In this document: positions 18,124-25,962 of the stretch, one piece after another
How the letters are laid out: each line of letters opens with the position of its first letter
Numbering within the stretch: the first letter of the stretch is position 1
Assembly: GCF_000282195.1 (NCBI RefSeq)
Contig: NZ_AKJT01000094.1
Location: 1 to 64,000 of the forward strand
Length of the DNA: 64,000 nucleotides
Reading direction: 5' to 3'
Source: Pseudomonas sp. GM18
GTDB lineage: Bacteria > Pseudomonadota > Gammaproteobacteria > Pseudomonadales > Pseudomonadaceae
The notes under the pieces: model-generated
The model's input: the letters and a program-made list of their open reading frames with translations, nothing else
The model's database searches: none
Told to the model about the DNA's origin: nothing
Translations under genes and position numbers: made by a program

Positions 18124-18627
18124 ATGGAATTCGCTTTCTATTTCGCATCGGGTGTCGCTGTTGTGTCCACGCTTCGCGTGATCACCAACACCAACCCCGT
18201 GCACGCCCTGCTCTACCTGATCATTTCGCTGATCGCCGTGGCCATGACGTTCTTCGCCCTTGGCGCACCGTTTGCCGGTGTACTGGAAGTGATCGCCTAC
18301 GCCGGCGCCATCATGGTGCTGTTCGTGTTCGTGGTGATGATGCTGAACCTGGGCCCGGCCTCGGTTCAGCAAGAGCGCGTCTGGCTCAAGCCCGGTATCT
18401 GGCTGGGCCCGGTCGTACTCGGCGCCCTGCTGCTGGCTGAACTGCTGTATGTGCTGTTCAGCCACTCCAGCGGCCAGGCCCTCGGCCACACCACCGTAGA
18501 CGCCAAGGCCGTGGGCATCAGCCTGTTCGGTCCTTATCTGCTGGTGGTCGAACTCGCCTCGATGCTGCTGCTCGCCGCAGCCGTCACGGCGTTCCACTTG
18601 GGCCGCAACGAAGCCAAGGAGCAATGA
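18124..18627 (+). CDS. nuoJ: NADH-quinone oxidoreductase subunit J
   Basis: A 167-residue membrane subunit with five predicted helices. The conserved third helix VIAYAGAIMVLFVFVVMMLNLG, which carries the pi-bulge linked to gating of the proton path, is near residues 57-78. RBS AAGGAAG is 8 bases before the ATG. The stop overlaps an alternative nuoK start. Confidence 0.96.
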   Translation: MEFAFYFASGVAVVSTLRVITNTNPVHALLYLIISLIAVAMTFFALGAPFAGVLEVIAYAGAIMVLFVFVVMMLNLGPASVQQERVWLKPGIWLGPVVLGALLLAELLYVLFSHSSGQALGHTTVDAKAVGISLFGPYLLVVELASMLLLAAAVTAFHLGRNEAKEQ

Positions 18628-18629
18628 CG

Positions 18630-18938
18630 ATGCCTGCTATCCCTTTGGAGCATGGTCTGGCGGTCGCCGGCATCCTGTTCTGCCTCGGTCTGGTCGGCCT
18701 GATGGTCCGGCGCAACATTCTCTTCGTGCTGATGAGCCTGGAGGTCATGATGAATGCCTCCGCGTTGGCGTTCATCGTTGCCGGTAGCCGCTGGGCGCAG
18801 CCGGATGGACAGATCATGTTCATTCTGGTGATCAGCCTGGCAGCCGCCGAGGCCAGTATCGGCCTGGCGATTCTGTTGCAGCTGTATCGCCGCTTCCACA
18901 CTCTCGATATCGACGCTGCCAGCGAGATGCGCGGATGA
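18630..18938 (+). CDS. nuoK: NADH-quinone oxidoreductase subunit K
   Basis: A 102-residue three-helix subunit, related to MrpC antiporter subunits. The glutamates needed for proton transfer sit in MSLEVMMNA and AAAEASIGLA. Two starts are possible, ATG 18624 (overlapping nuoJ by ATGA) and ATG 18630. I prefer 18630 because AAGGA ends 9 bases before it but only 3 bases before 18624, and the family length is about 102. Confidence 0.94.
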   Translation: MPAIPLEHGLAVAGILFCLGLVGLMVRRNILFVLMSLEVMMNASALAFIVAGSRWAQPDGQIMFILVISLAAAEASIGLAILLQLYRRFHTLDIDAASEMRG

Positions 18939-20788
18939 ACCTTCTCTATCTGACTTTCCTGTTCCCCCTGATCGGTTTTGTGCTGCTGGCGTTCTCCCGG
19001 GGACGCCTCTCGGAAAACCTCTCGGCGCTGATCGGCGTCGGCTCCATCGGCCTGTCGGCGATCGTCGCGGCCTATGTGATCTGGCAGTTCAACGTTGCGC
19101 CACCGCAAGGTGGTCACTACAGCCTGATGCTGTGGCAATGGATGGCGGTGGAAGGCTTTACGCCGACCTTCACCCTCTACCTGGACGGCCTGTCCGTGAC
19201 CATGCTCGGCGTGGTGGTGGGCGTGGGCTTCCTGATCCACCTGTTCGCGTCCTGGTATATGCGCGGTGAAGCCGGTTACTCGCGCTTCTTCGCCTACACC
19301 AACCTGTTTATCGCCAGCATGCTGTTCCTGGTCCTGGCCGATAACCTGTTGTTCGTGTACTTCGGCTGGGAAGGCGTGGGCCTGTGCTCGTACCTGTTGA
19401 TCGGTTTCTACTACAGCAACCGCAACAACGGTAACGCGGCACTCAAAGCCTTCATCGTGACCCGGGTCGGCGACGTGTTCATGGCCATCGGCCTGTTCAT
19501 CCTGTTCCAACAGTTGGGCACGCTGAACATCCAGGAACTGCTGGTCAAGGCGCCTGAGCACTTCAAGGCCGGCGACTTCTGGATCGTTCTGGCGACCCTG
19601 ATGCTGCTGGGCGGCGCTGTCGGTAAATCTGCGCAACTGCCGCTGCAAACCTGGCTGGCGGATGCAATGGCCGGCCCTACTCCGGTTTCGGCACTGATCC
19701 ACGCCGCGACCATGGTAACCGCCGGTGTCTACCTGATCGCCCGTACCCACGGTCTGTTCGCACTGGCGCCGGACATCCTGCACCTGGTAGGTGTCGTGGG
19801 TGGCGTGACGCTGGTGCTGGCAGGTTTTGCCGCACTGGTTCAGACCGACATCAAACGTATCCTCGCCTACTCGACCATGAGCCAGATCGGCTACATGTTC
19901 CTGGCCCTGGGCGTGGGTGCATGGGATGGCGCGATCTTCCACCTGATGACCCACGCCTTCTTCAAGGCGCTGCTGTTCCTTGCATCCGGCTCGGTGATCG
20001 TTGCCTGCCACCACGAGCAGAACATCTTCAAGATGGGCGGCCTGTGGAAGAAACTGCCACTGGCCTACGCCAGCTTCATCGTCGGCGGCGCGGCCCTGGC
20101 GGCCTTGCCTCTGGTGACCGCGGGCTTCTACTCCAAGGATGAAATCCTCTGGGAAGCGTTCGCCAGCGGTAACGAAGGCCTGCTTTATGCCGGTCTGGTC
20201 GGTGCCTTCATGACGTCGCTGTACACCTTCCGCCTGATCTTCATCACGTTCCACGGTGAAGCGAAGACCGAAGCCCATGCCGGTCACGGCATTGCTCACT
20301 GGCTGCCGCTGTCGGTGCTGATCGTCCTGTCGACGTTCGTCGGCGCGATGATCGTTCCACCGCTGCACGGTGTGTTGCCGGAAAGCGTCGGCCATGCCGG
20401 CGGCGAAGCCAAGCACAGCCTGGAAATCGCTTCGGGTGCCATCGCCCTGTCCGGTATCCTGCTGGCCGCGCTGCTGTTCCTCGGCAAGCGTCGCTTCGTC
20501 ACGGCCATCGCCAACAGCGGCGTCGGCCGCTTCCTTTCGGCCTGGTGGTTCGCTGCCTGGGGCTTCGACTGGATCTACGACAAACTGTTCGTCAAGCCAT
20601 ACCTTGCGATCAGCCACATTCTGCGCAAAGACCCGCTCGACCAGACCATCGGTCTGATCCCGCGTATGGCCAAAGGCGGTCACACCGCCCTGAGCCGCAC
20701 CGAGACCGGTCAACTGCGTTGGTATGCCGCCTCGATGGCTGCTGGTGCCGTGCTGGTAATCGGCGCCGTCGTGCTGGTAGCGGTCTGA
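18935..20788 (+). CDS. nuoL: NADH-quinone oxidoreductase subunit L
   Basis: A 617-residue antiporter-like proton-pumping subunit with about 16 helices and the long lateral helix at its C-terminus. Typical motifs are GWEGVGLCSYLLIGFYY, with the key glutamate, and WLADAMAGPTPVSALIHAATMVTAGVYL. It overlaps nuoK by ATGA at 18935. Confidence 0.97.
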   Translation: MNLLYLTFLFPLIGFVLLAFSRGRLSENLSALIGVGSIGLSAIVAAYVIWQFNVAPPQGGHYSLMLWQWMAVEGFTPTFTLYLDGLSVTMLGVVVGVGFLIHLFASWYMRGEAGYSRFFAYTNLFIASMLFLVLADNLLFVYFGWEGVGLCSYLLIGFYYSNRNNGNAALKAFIVTRVGDVFMAIGLFILFQQLGTLNIQELLVKAPEHFKAGDFWIVLATLMLLGGAVGKSAQLPLQTWLADAMAGPTPVSALIHAATMVTAGVYLIARTHGLFALAPDILHLVGVVGGVTLVLAGFAALVQTDIKRILAYSTMSQIGYMFLALGVGAWDGAIFHLMTHAFFKALLFLASGSVIVACHHEQNIFKMGGLWKKLPLAYASFIVGGAALAALPLVTAGFYSKDEILWEAFASGNEGLLYAGLVGAFMTSLYTFRLIFITFHGEAKTEAHAGHGIAHWLPLSVLIVLSTFVGAMIVPPLHGVLPESVGHAGGEAKHSLEIASGAIALSGILLAALLFLGKRRFVTAIANSGVGRFLSAWWFAAWGFDWIYDKLFVKPYLAISHILRKDPLDQTIGLIPRMAKGGHTALSRTETGQLRWYAASMAAGAVLVIGAVVLVAV

Positions 20789-20828
20789 CTATGAACCTTG
20801 CGAACTTGCGAAAGGAAACGAGCCCGTC

Positions 20829-22361
20829 ATGATTCTGCCATGGCTAATCCTGATCCCCTTCATCGGCGGCCTGCTGTGCTGGATGGGTGAGCGCTTCGGC
20901 GCCACCCTCCCCCGCTGGATTGCGCTGATCACCATGTCCCTGCTGCTCTCCCTCGGCCTCTGGCTGTGGGCCAACGGTGACTATTCATTTGCTCCGGCAC
21001 CGGGTGCCGATCCGACCTGGGTGATTGAGTTCAAACACGTCTGGATCCAGCGCTTCGGCATCAACGTGCACCTGGCCCTCGACGGCCTGTCGCTGTTGAT
21101 GATCCTGCTGACCGGCCTGCTGGGTGTCCTCTCGGTACTCTGTTCCTGGAAAGAAATTCAGCGTCACGTGGGCTTCTTCCACCTGAACCTGATGTGGATC
21201 CTGGGCGGTGTCGTCGGCGTGTTCCTCGCCCTCGACCTGTTCATGTTCTTCTTCTTCTGGGAAATGATGCTGGTGCCGATGTACTTCCTCATCGCGCTCT
21301 GGGGTCACAGTTCTTCGGACGGCAAGAAAACCCGGATCTACGCGGCGACCAAGTTCTTCATCTTCACTCAGGCTTCCGGCCTGATCATGTTGGTGGCGAT
21401 CCTGGGCCTGGTACTGGTCAACTTCAACGACACCGGCGTGATTACCTTCAACTACGCCGATCTGTTGAAAACCAAGATGTCGCAGACCACCGAGTACATC
21501 CTGATGCTCGGCTTCTTCATCGCCTTCGCGGTCAAGCTGCCCGTCGTACCGTTCCACTCATGGTTGCCTGATGCGCACGCCCAGGCACCGACCGCGGGTT
21601 CCGTGGACCTGGCCGGTATCTTGCTGAAGACCGCGGCGTATGGCCTGCTGCGTTTCGCCCTGCCGCTGTTCCCGAATGCCTCGGCCGAGTTCGCGCCGTT
21701 CGCCATGACCCTGGGTCTGATCGGGATCTTCTACGGTGCGTTCCTGGCTTTCGCGCAAACCGACATCAAGCGTCTGATTGCCTTCTCGTCCGTTTCCCAC
21801 ATGGGCTTCGTACTGATCGGCATCTACTCCGGCAGCCAACTGGCGCTGCAGGGCGCGGTAATGCAAATGCTGGCGCACGGTCTGTCGGCCGCGGCACTCT
21901 TTATCCTCTCCGGTCAGCTGTACGAGCGCACCCACACCCGTGATATGCGCGAGATGGGTGGCCTGTGGTCGAAGATCGCCTACCTGCCGGCCCTCAGCCT
22001 GTTCTTTGCAGCGGCGTCGTTGGGCTTGCCGGCGACCGGTAACTTTGTCGGTGAGTTCCTGATCCTGATCGGCACCTTCGCCAGCGCGCCATGGGTCACC
22101 GTGATCGCCACGTCCGGCCTGGTGTTCGGTTCGGTCTACTCGCTGATCATGGTCCACCGTGCCTTCTTCGGCCCGTCGAAATCCGACGCGGTGCTGCACG
22201 GCATGGACGGTCGCGAACTGATCATGGTGGTTGGGCTTGCGGCACTGCTGCTTTACATCGGCGTGTACCCGCAACCGTTCCTCGATACCTCTGCCGCGAC
22301 GATGCATGGCGTGCAGCAGTGGCTCGGCACCGCCTTCACTCAACTCGCTTCGGCCCGGTAA
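20829..22361 (+). CDS. nuoM: NADH-quinone oxidoreductase subunit M
   Basis: A 510-residue antiporter-like subunit with 14 helices. FFFWEMMLVPMYFLIALWG carries the conserved Glu of the proton path, and WLPDAHAQAPTAGSVDLAGILLKTAAYGLLRF is the family signature. RBS AAAGGAAACGAG precedes the ATG, and the gap after nuoL is 40 bp. Confidence 0.97.
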   Translation: MILPWLILIPFIGGLLCWMGERFGATLPRWIALITMSLLLSLGLWLWANGDYSFAPAPGADPTWVIEFKHVWIQRFGINVHLALDGLSLLMILLTGLLGVLSVLCSWKEIQRHVGFFHLNLMWILGGVVGVFLALDLFMFFFFWEMMLVPMYFLIALWGHSSSDGKKTRIYAATKFFIFTQASGLIMLVAILGLVLVNFNDTGVITFNYADLLKTKMSQTTEYILMLGFFIAFAVKLPVVPFHSWLPDAHAQAPTAGSVDLAGILLKTAAYGLLRFALPLFPNASAEFAPFAMTLGLIGIFYGAFLAFAQTDIKRLIAFSSVSHMGFVLIGIYSGSQLALQGAVMQMLAHGLSAAALFILSGQLYERTHTRDMREMGGLWSKIAYLPALSLFFAAASLGLPATGNFVGEFLILIGTFASAPWVTVIATSGLVFGSVYSLIMVHRAFFGPSKSDAVLHGMDGRELIMVVGLAALLLYIGVYPQPFLDTSAATMHGVQQWLGTAFTQLASAR

Positions 22362-22368
22362 GAGCGCT

Positions 22369-23832
22369 ATGGAATTCACGACTCAACACTTTATCGCGCT
22401 TGCGCCGTTGTTGATCACCAGCGCCACGATCATCGTGGTGATGCTGGCTATCGCCTGGCGCCGCAACCACTCACAGACCTTCCTGCTGTCGGTGGCAGGT
22501 CTTAACCTGGCCTTGCTGTCGATCCTGCCAGCCCTGAAAGTCGCGCCACTGGCCGTGACTCCGTTGCTGCAGATCGACACCTTCGCCTGCCTGTACATGG
22601 CGCTGATCCTGGTCGCCACCCTCGCCTGTGTGACCCTCGCCCACGCCTACCTGGGCGATGGCGGTACGGGCTACCCAGGCAACCGTGAAGAACTTTACCT
22701 GCTGATCCTGATGTCCGCCGCCGGCGGCCTGGTGTTGGTCAGCGCGCAGCACCTGGCCGGCTTGTTCGTCGGCCTGGAGCTGCTCTCGGTACCGGTCTAC
22801 GGTCTGGTGGCTTACGCCTTCTTCAACAAACGTTCGCTGGAAGCCGGCATCAAGTACATGGTGCTGTCGGCCGCCGGTTCCGCGTTTCTGTTGTTCGGCA
22901 TGGCCCTGCTCTACGCCGAAGCCGGCAGCCTGAGCTTCAACGGCATCGGTCAGGCTCTGGCGGCCACCGGCCTGCCTAGCCCGATCGCGCAACTGGGCCT
23001 GGGCATGATGCTGATCGGCCTGGCGTTCAAACTGTCGCTGGTACCGTTCCACCTCTGGACCCCGGACGTTTACGAAGGGGCTCCGGCACCCGTTGCAGCG
23101 TTCCTGGCCACGGCCTCCAAAGTGGCTGTGTTCGCGGTGATGGTGCGTCTGTTCCAGATCTCGCCAGCGGCGAGCAGTGGCGTACTGAGCAACGTGCTGA
23201 CCATCATCGCCATCGCGTCGATCCTGTTCGGTAACCTGCTGGCACTGACCCAGAGCAACCTCAAGCGTCTGCTGGGTTACTCGTCCATCGCGCACTTCGG
23301 TTACCTGCTGATCGCCCTGGTGGCGAGCAAGGGCCTGGCCGTGGAAGCCATCGGCGTGTACCTGGTCACCTACGTGATCACCAGCCTCGGCGCGTTCGGT
23401 GTGATTACCCTGATGTCCTCGCCGTACAGCGGCCGTGACGCGGATGCCCTGTACGAATACCGTGGCCTGTTCTGGCGCCGTCCGTACCTGACCGCCGTCC
23501 TGACCGTGATGATGCTGTCCCTGGCCGGTATTCCGCTGACCGCGGGCTTCATCGGCAAGTTCTACATCATCGCCACCGGCGTCGAGTCGCACCAATGGTG
23601 GCTGGTCGGCTCCCTGGTACTGGGCAGCGCCATCGGCGTCTTCTACTACCTGCGTGTGATGGTCACCCTGTACCTGATGGAACCGAACCTGCGTCGCCAC
23701 GATGCGCAACTGCACTGGGAACAACGTGCAGGTGGCGTGATGCTGCTGGCGATCGCCGTACTGGCGTTCTTCCTCGGCCTGTACCCACAACCGCTGCTAA
23801 ACCTGGTTCAACAGTCGGGGTTGGCGGGTTGA
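22369..23832 (+). CDS. nuoN: NADH-quinone oxidoreductase subunit N
   Basis: A 487-residue antiporter-like subunit, the last gene of the operon. Signatures are FVGLELLSVPVYGLVAYAF and PFHLWTPDVYEGAPAPVAAFLATASK. The start is ATG 22369 (MEFTTQHFIALAP), 7 bp after the nuoM stop; the frame is open further upstream inside nuoM, but that is overlap in another frame. Confidence 0.97.
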   Translation: MEFTTQHFIALAPLLITSATIIVVMLAIAWRRNHSQTFLLSVAGLNLALLSILPALKVAPLAVTPLLQIDTFACLYMALILVATLACVTLAHAYLGDGGTGYPGNREELYLLILMSAAGGLVLVSAQHLAGLFVGLELLSVPVYGLVAYAFFNKRSLEAGIKYMVLSAAGSAFLLFGMALLYAEAGSLSFNGIGQALAATGLPSPIAQLGLGMMLIGLAFKLSLVPFHLWTPDVYEGAPAPVAAFLATASKVAVFAVMVRLFQISPAASSGVLSNVLTIIAIASILFGNLLALTQSNLKRLLGYSSIAHFGYLLIALVASKGLAVEAIGVYLVTYVITSLGAFGVITLMSSPYSGRDADALYEYRGLFWRRPYLTAVLTVMMLSLAGIPLTAGFIGKFYIIATGVESHQWWLVGSLVLGSAIGVFYYLRVMVTLYLMEPNLRRHDAQLHWEQRAGGVMLLAIAVLAFFLGLYPQPLLNLVQQSGLAG

Positions 23833-23860
23833 TCGCATAGCGACACTCGGTAGAAAACAG

Positions 23861-23887
23861 AAACGGCACCTTCGGGTGCCGTTTTTG
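23861..23887 (+). terminator. Rho-independent terminator of the nuo operon
   Basis: Stem AAACGGCACC with GGTGCCGTTT, tetraloop TTCG, then TTTTG, 28 bases after nuoN. Confidence 0.9.
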
Positions 23888-24008
23888 CGTTTGTAGGATT
23901 TGTTACTGCAGCCCTCCCCTCCTTCTGCAATCCCCGAAACCTCGCGCGGGAATGTCCGTTTCGTCCTACATCCAGCACTGCGCACTTGGCTCTATCTTGA
24001 ATGACTGA

Positions 24009-24053
24009 CTGGATCGATAAATCAACGCGAGAAATAACAATGAACCGTGACAT
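24009..24053 (+). repeat. Degenerate higB tail/higA head, copy A of a direct repeat
   Basis: Identical at 37 of 45 positions by eye to 25442-25486, the end of the HigB2-like toxin gene and start of its antitoxin gene. In the toxin frame it reads LDR, stop, INARNNNE against LDREINTRTHYE in the intact toxin. The orphan antitoxin therefore begins in a relic of a higBA-type junction. Confidence 0.7.
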
Positions 24054-24288
24054 CGTCGTTCCGTTGGCAGAAGCAAAAAACAATCTGTCCAAACTCGTCG
24101 ATGACGCGGCCGCCGGGCAGATCATCACAATTGCCAAACATGGTCGGGCTCTTGCGCGTCTGGTTCCGGTAGGCAAAACCCGCAGTCAACGGTTCGGTGC
24201 GATGAAAGGCAAACTGGTGCTTCCCGAAGACTTTGACGCCTCACTGCCGGACGACATGCTCGATGCTTTTCAAGGCACTCAAAAATGA
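24040..24288 (+). CDS. Orphan Phd/YefM-type antitoxin
   Basis: An 82-residue protein. VVPLAEAKNNLSKLVDDAAAGQIITIAKHGRALARLVPV is the DNA-binding and dimerisation fold of the Phd/YefM family; the tail KGKLVLPEDFDASLPDDMLDAFQG is the toxin-binding region usual in antitoxins paired with PIN-domain (VapC) toxins. No toxin follows: an ATGA at the stop codon (24285) could once have been its start, but the frame from there is only antisense to a GNAT gene. I chose ATG 24040 over 24001 because residues before it come from the duplicated higBA segment. No strong RBS is visible. Confidence 0.75.
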   Translation: MNRDIVVPLAEAKNNLSKLVDDAAAGQIITIAKHGRALARLVPVGKTRSQRFGAMKGKLVLPEDFDASLPDDMLDAFQGTQK

Positions 24289-24293
24289 AGCCG

Positions 24294-24758
24294 TCACAGT
24301 TTCTTCACCATGGGAACGCAGGCCAGTTGAAGACCGGAGGGGGAATGGTAAACCGCAGTTTTCTCCCCAATGTAACCACAGCGTCGATAAAAATCGGCGG
24401 CATTCAAAGTCGCATCCAGACGGACTTCCACCAGGCCAAGATCCCGCGCCAGATCTTCGAGAAAGCTCACGACGCGCTTGCCCAAGCCTCGCTGCATAAA
24501 GTCAGGATGTATAAAGATTGCACCGATTTCGCGGTTCTCCAGATCCAGCATGCCTGTCGCCACGGGCTCACTCTCAACACACCCCAGATAGAAGTACTTT
24601 TCCATGAGTGCGCAGTAACCGTCCTCAGCTGACCCCGATGTCCAGGTCAGCATTTGCTTTTCGGTATAGGCACCGATGCATTGATGTCGGATGGCTAGCA
24701 GCCGTATGTCGAATGCAGTCTGGGCGTCGCTTTGGGTGGCTTTTCTAATTTCGAACAT
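24294..24758 (-). CDS. GNAT family N-acetyltransferase
   Basis: A 154-residue single-domain acetyltransferase. The acetyl-CoA-binding loop is IGAIFIHPDFMQRGLGKRVVSFLEDLA (Q/R-x-x-G-x-G/A motif RGLGKR), followed by VRLDATLNAADFYRRCGY. Substrate unknown. The start was set at 24758 because GGAGAGTGAA directly precedes that ATG with ideal spacing; an ATG four codons upstream at 24770 lies before this RBS. It is convergent with the orphan antitoxin, with only 5 bp between their ends, so the missing toxin gene may have been lost when this gene arrived. Confidence 0.85.
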   Translation of the reverse strand: MFEIRKATQSDAQTAFDIRLLAIRHQCIGAYTEKQMLTWTSGSAEDGYCALMEKYFYLGCVESEPVATGMLDLENREIGAIFIHPDFMQRGLGKRVVSFLEDLARDLGLVEVRLDATLNAADFYRRCGYIGEKTAVYHSPSGLQLACVPMVKKL

Positions 24759-24793
24759 TTCACTCTCCATCAGCAATGTGCAGACGGAGAATC

Positions 24794-24824
24794 AAAAAGC
24801 CCCGTCCATCTCTGGCGGGGCTTT
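24794..24824. terminator. Hairpin with flanking A/T runs upstream of the GNAT gene
   Basis: A 9-bp stem (AAAGCCCCG with CGGGGCTTT, 11-base loop) preceded by AAAAA. On the minus strand it looks like a good terminator with a TTTTT tail, yet no leftward gene lies upstream of it, so it may be the relic of a lost gene. On the plus strand the tail is weak. Confidence 0.5.
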
Positions 24825-25132
24825 GGGTAACACGTCAAATGCCGAGCACGTATGACCTTATGGCCCGCCGGAAGCGGTCATAGAGGAACACATCATGTTC
24901 ATTCGGCGTTGATCATTCATCGGCAGATAGTGCTGTGGGTGAGCCGATGAGTCAATTGCGAAGTCCCCTTCCCCCAGCATTACTCGAAAATTCTCACCGG
25001 CCTGGTCGCTTCGTCCTACAGGCGTTTTTACGACCGGGGTCTACCTTGAAAACGAGGGACGAAAAGGATGGCTTCGATGCCTTGACCTATTCGATTATCA
25101 AGACAACACTATACGCAGGTGACGTACAGAAC
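24825..25132 (+). other. Region upstream of the toxin-antitoxin pair, no gene supported
   Basis: The toxin frame stays open back to 24935 but the translated segment is compositionally unlike the toxin family. TTGACC at 25082-25087 and TATACG at 25110-25115 are promoter-like but 22 bp apart, so I do not call a promoter. TCGTCCTACAGGCG near 25008 resembles a REP half-element. Confidence 0.3.
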
Positions 25133-25483
25133 ATGGATGCTCTTTTTATCGAATTACCTGCGTTTCAGAAACACCGAGACGATTACCTGGATGACGATCT
25201 GTTCCGCAGCTTTCAGTTGGAGCTGCTGAAAAACCCTGAAGCGGGCGATCTCATTGAAGGTACGGGCGGGCTGCGAAAAATCCGCTTTTTCGATCAACGT
25301 CGCGGTAAAGGCAAGCGTAGCGGGCTTAGGGTGATTTATTACTGGTGGTCAGGTTTCGATCAATTCTGGCTGTTCACCGTGTATAGCAAAAATGAGCAAG
25401 ACGACCTGTCGCCTTCCCAGAAAAAACTTTTCAGACAAACGCTGGATAGAGAAATCAACACGAGAACCCACTATGAAACGTGA
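25133..25483 (+). CDS. higB-2: RelE-superfamily toxin, HigB2-like
   Basis: A 116-residue ribosome-dependent mRNA interferase candidate. The string FQKHRDDYLDDDLFRSFQLELLKNPEAGDLIEGTGGLRKIRF and the later YSKNEQDDLSPSQKK follow the HigB2 pattern of Vibrio closely. RKIR, the GKGKRSGLRVIYYW strand and the C-terminal KNE segment are the expected positively charged active-site face. The ATG at 25133 gives the family length; a longer frame to 24947 is unlikely. Toxin-first order and an 11-bp overlap with the antitoxin are typical of higBA. Confidence 0.88.
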   Translation: MDALFIELPAFQKHRDDYLDDDLFRSFQLELLKNPEAGDLIEGTGGLRKIRFFDQRRGKGKRSGLRVIYYWWSGFDQFWLFTVYSKNEQDDLSPSQKKLFRQTLDREINTRTHYET

Positions 25484-25486
25484 CAT
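25442..25486 (+). repeat. higB tail/higA head, copy B of a direct repeat
   Basis: Intact partner of the degenerate copy at 24009-24053. It spans the last toxin codons and the first antitoxin codons. Confidence 0.7.
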
Positions 25487-25787
25487 TTTTTCCGAACTGA
25501 TGGAAGGCCTCGAAGCCTTGGCCGACGAGCGCCAAGGCAAGGTCACGCTGCGGACCCACAAGGTCAAGCTGCCGAAACTGGTACCCATCACTGCCGAGGA
25601 AGTGGTAGCCATCCGTCAACAGCTCAATCTTTCCCGGTCGGTCTTCGCCATGTATCTACGCACCAACACCCGAACTCTAGAGAACTGGGAACAGGGACGG
25701 GCAACACCAAATGCCCAAGCCACGACACTGATCCGCTTGGTTGAACGCTTTCCGCAGACGATCGAACAACTCGCAGCGCTGACCTGA
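25473..25787 (+). CDS. higA-2: HigA2-like antitoxin (Xre family HTH)
   Basis: A 104-residue protein. The disordered N-terminus (MKRDIFSELMEGLEALADE) is the toxin-wrapping segment of HigA2. A Cro/C1-type helix-turn-helix follows: AIRQQLNLSRSVFAMYLRTNTRTLENWEQGRATPNAQATTLIRLVERFP. It should neutralise the upstream toxin and repress the operon. It starts inside the toxin gene (overlap 25473-25483), and translation is likely coupled. Confidence 0.9.
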   Translation: MKRDIFSELMEGLEALADERQGKVTLRTHKVKLPKLVPITAEEVVAIRQQLNLSRSVFAMYLRTNTRTLENWEQGRATPNAQATTLIRLVERFPQTIEQLAALT

Positions 25788-25962
25788 ACGTGCAGGTTGT
25801 CATTCCACGCACATGACGAAATTGTAATTCCAGCATCACCTTGGCGTTATCCGCAGCCTGCAACGATGTCACCCGGCGACCATGCCGGCGGGCCCTTGCC
25901 CGTCGAACAATAAAACCCACGCCGAAGCACGTTCCCGTTCTGCCGAACCCAAGGAGTGATTG

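Noticed and set aside
16339..18624. 761-codon open frame antisense to nuoG-nuoJ
   Set aside because: It crosses several well-supported nuo genes and the translation (long runs of Glu, Arg, His, Gln) is typical of antisense reading of membrane protein genes.
18584..20713. 709-codon open frame antisense to nuoL
   Set aside because: Same antisense artefact; no motif and no RBS.
24285..24632. Possible toxin gene directly after the orphan antitoxin
   Set aside because: The ATGA spacing is right for a toxin, but the frame is the complement of a good GNAT gene and has no PIN-domain acidic residues.
24935..25132. N-terminal extension of the HigB2-like toxin
   Set aside because: In frame, but unlike the family, and includes REP-like DNA; the ATG at 25133 gives the normal toxin length.
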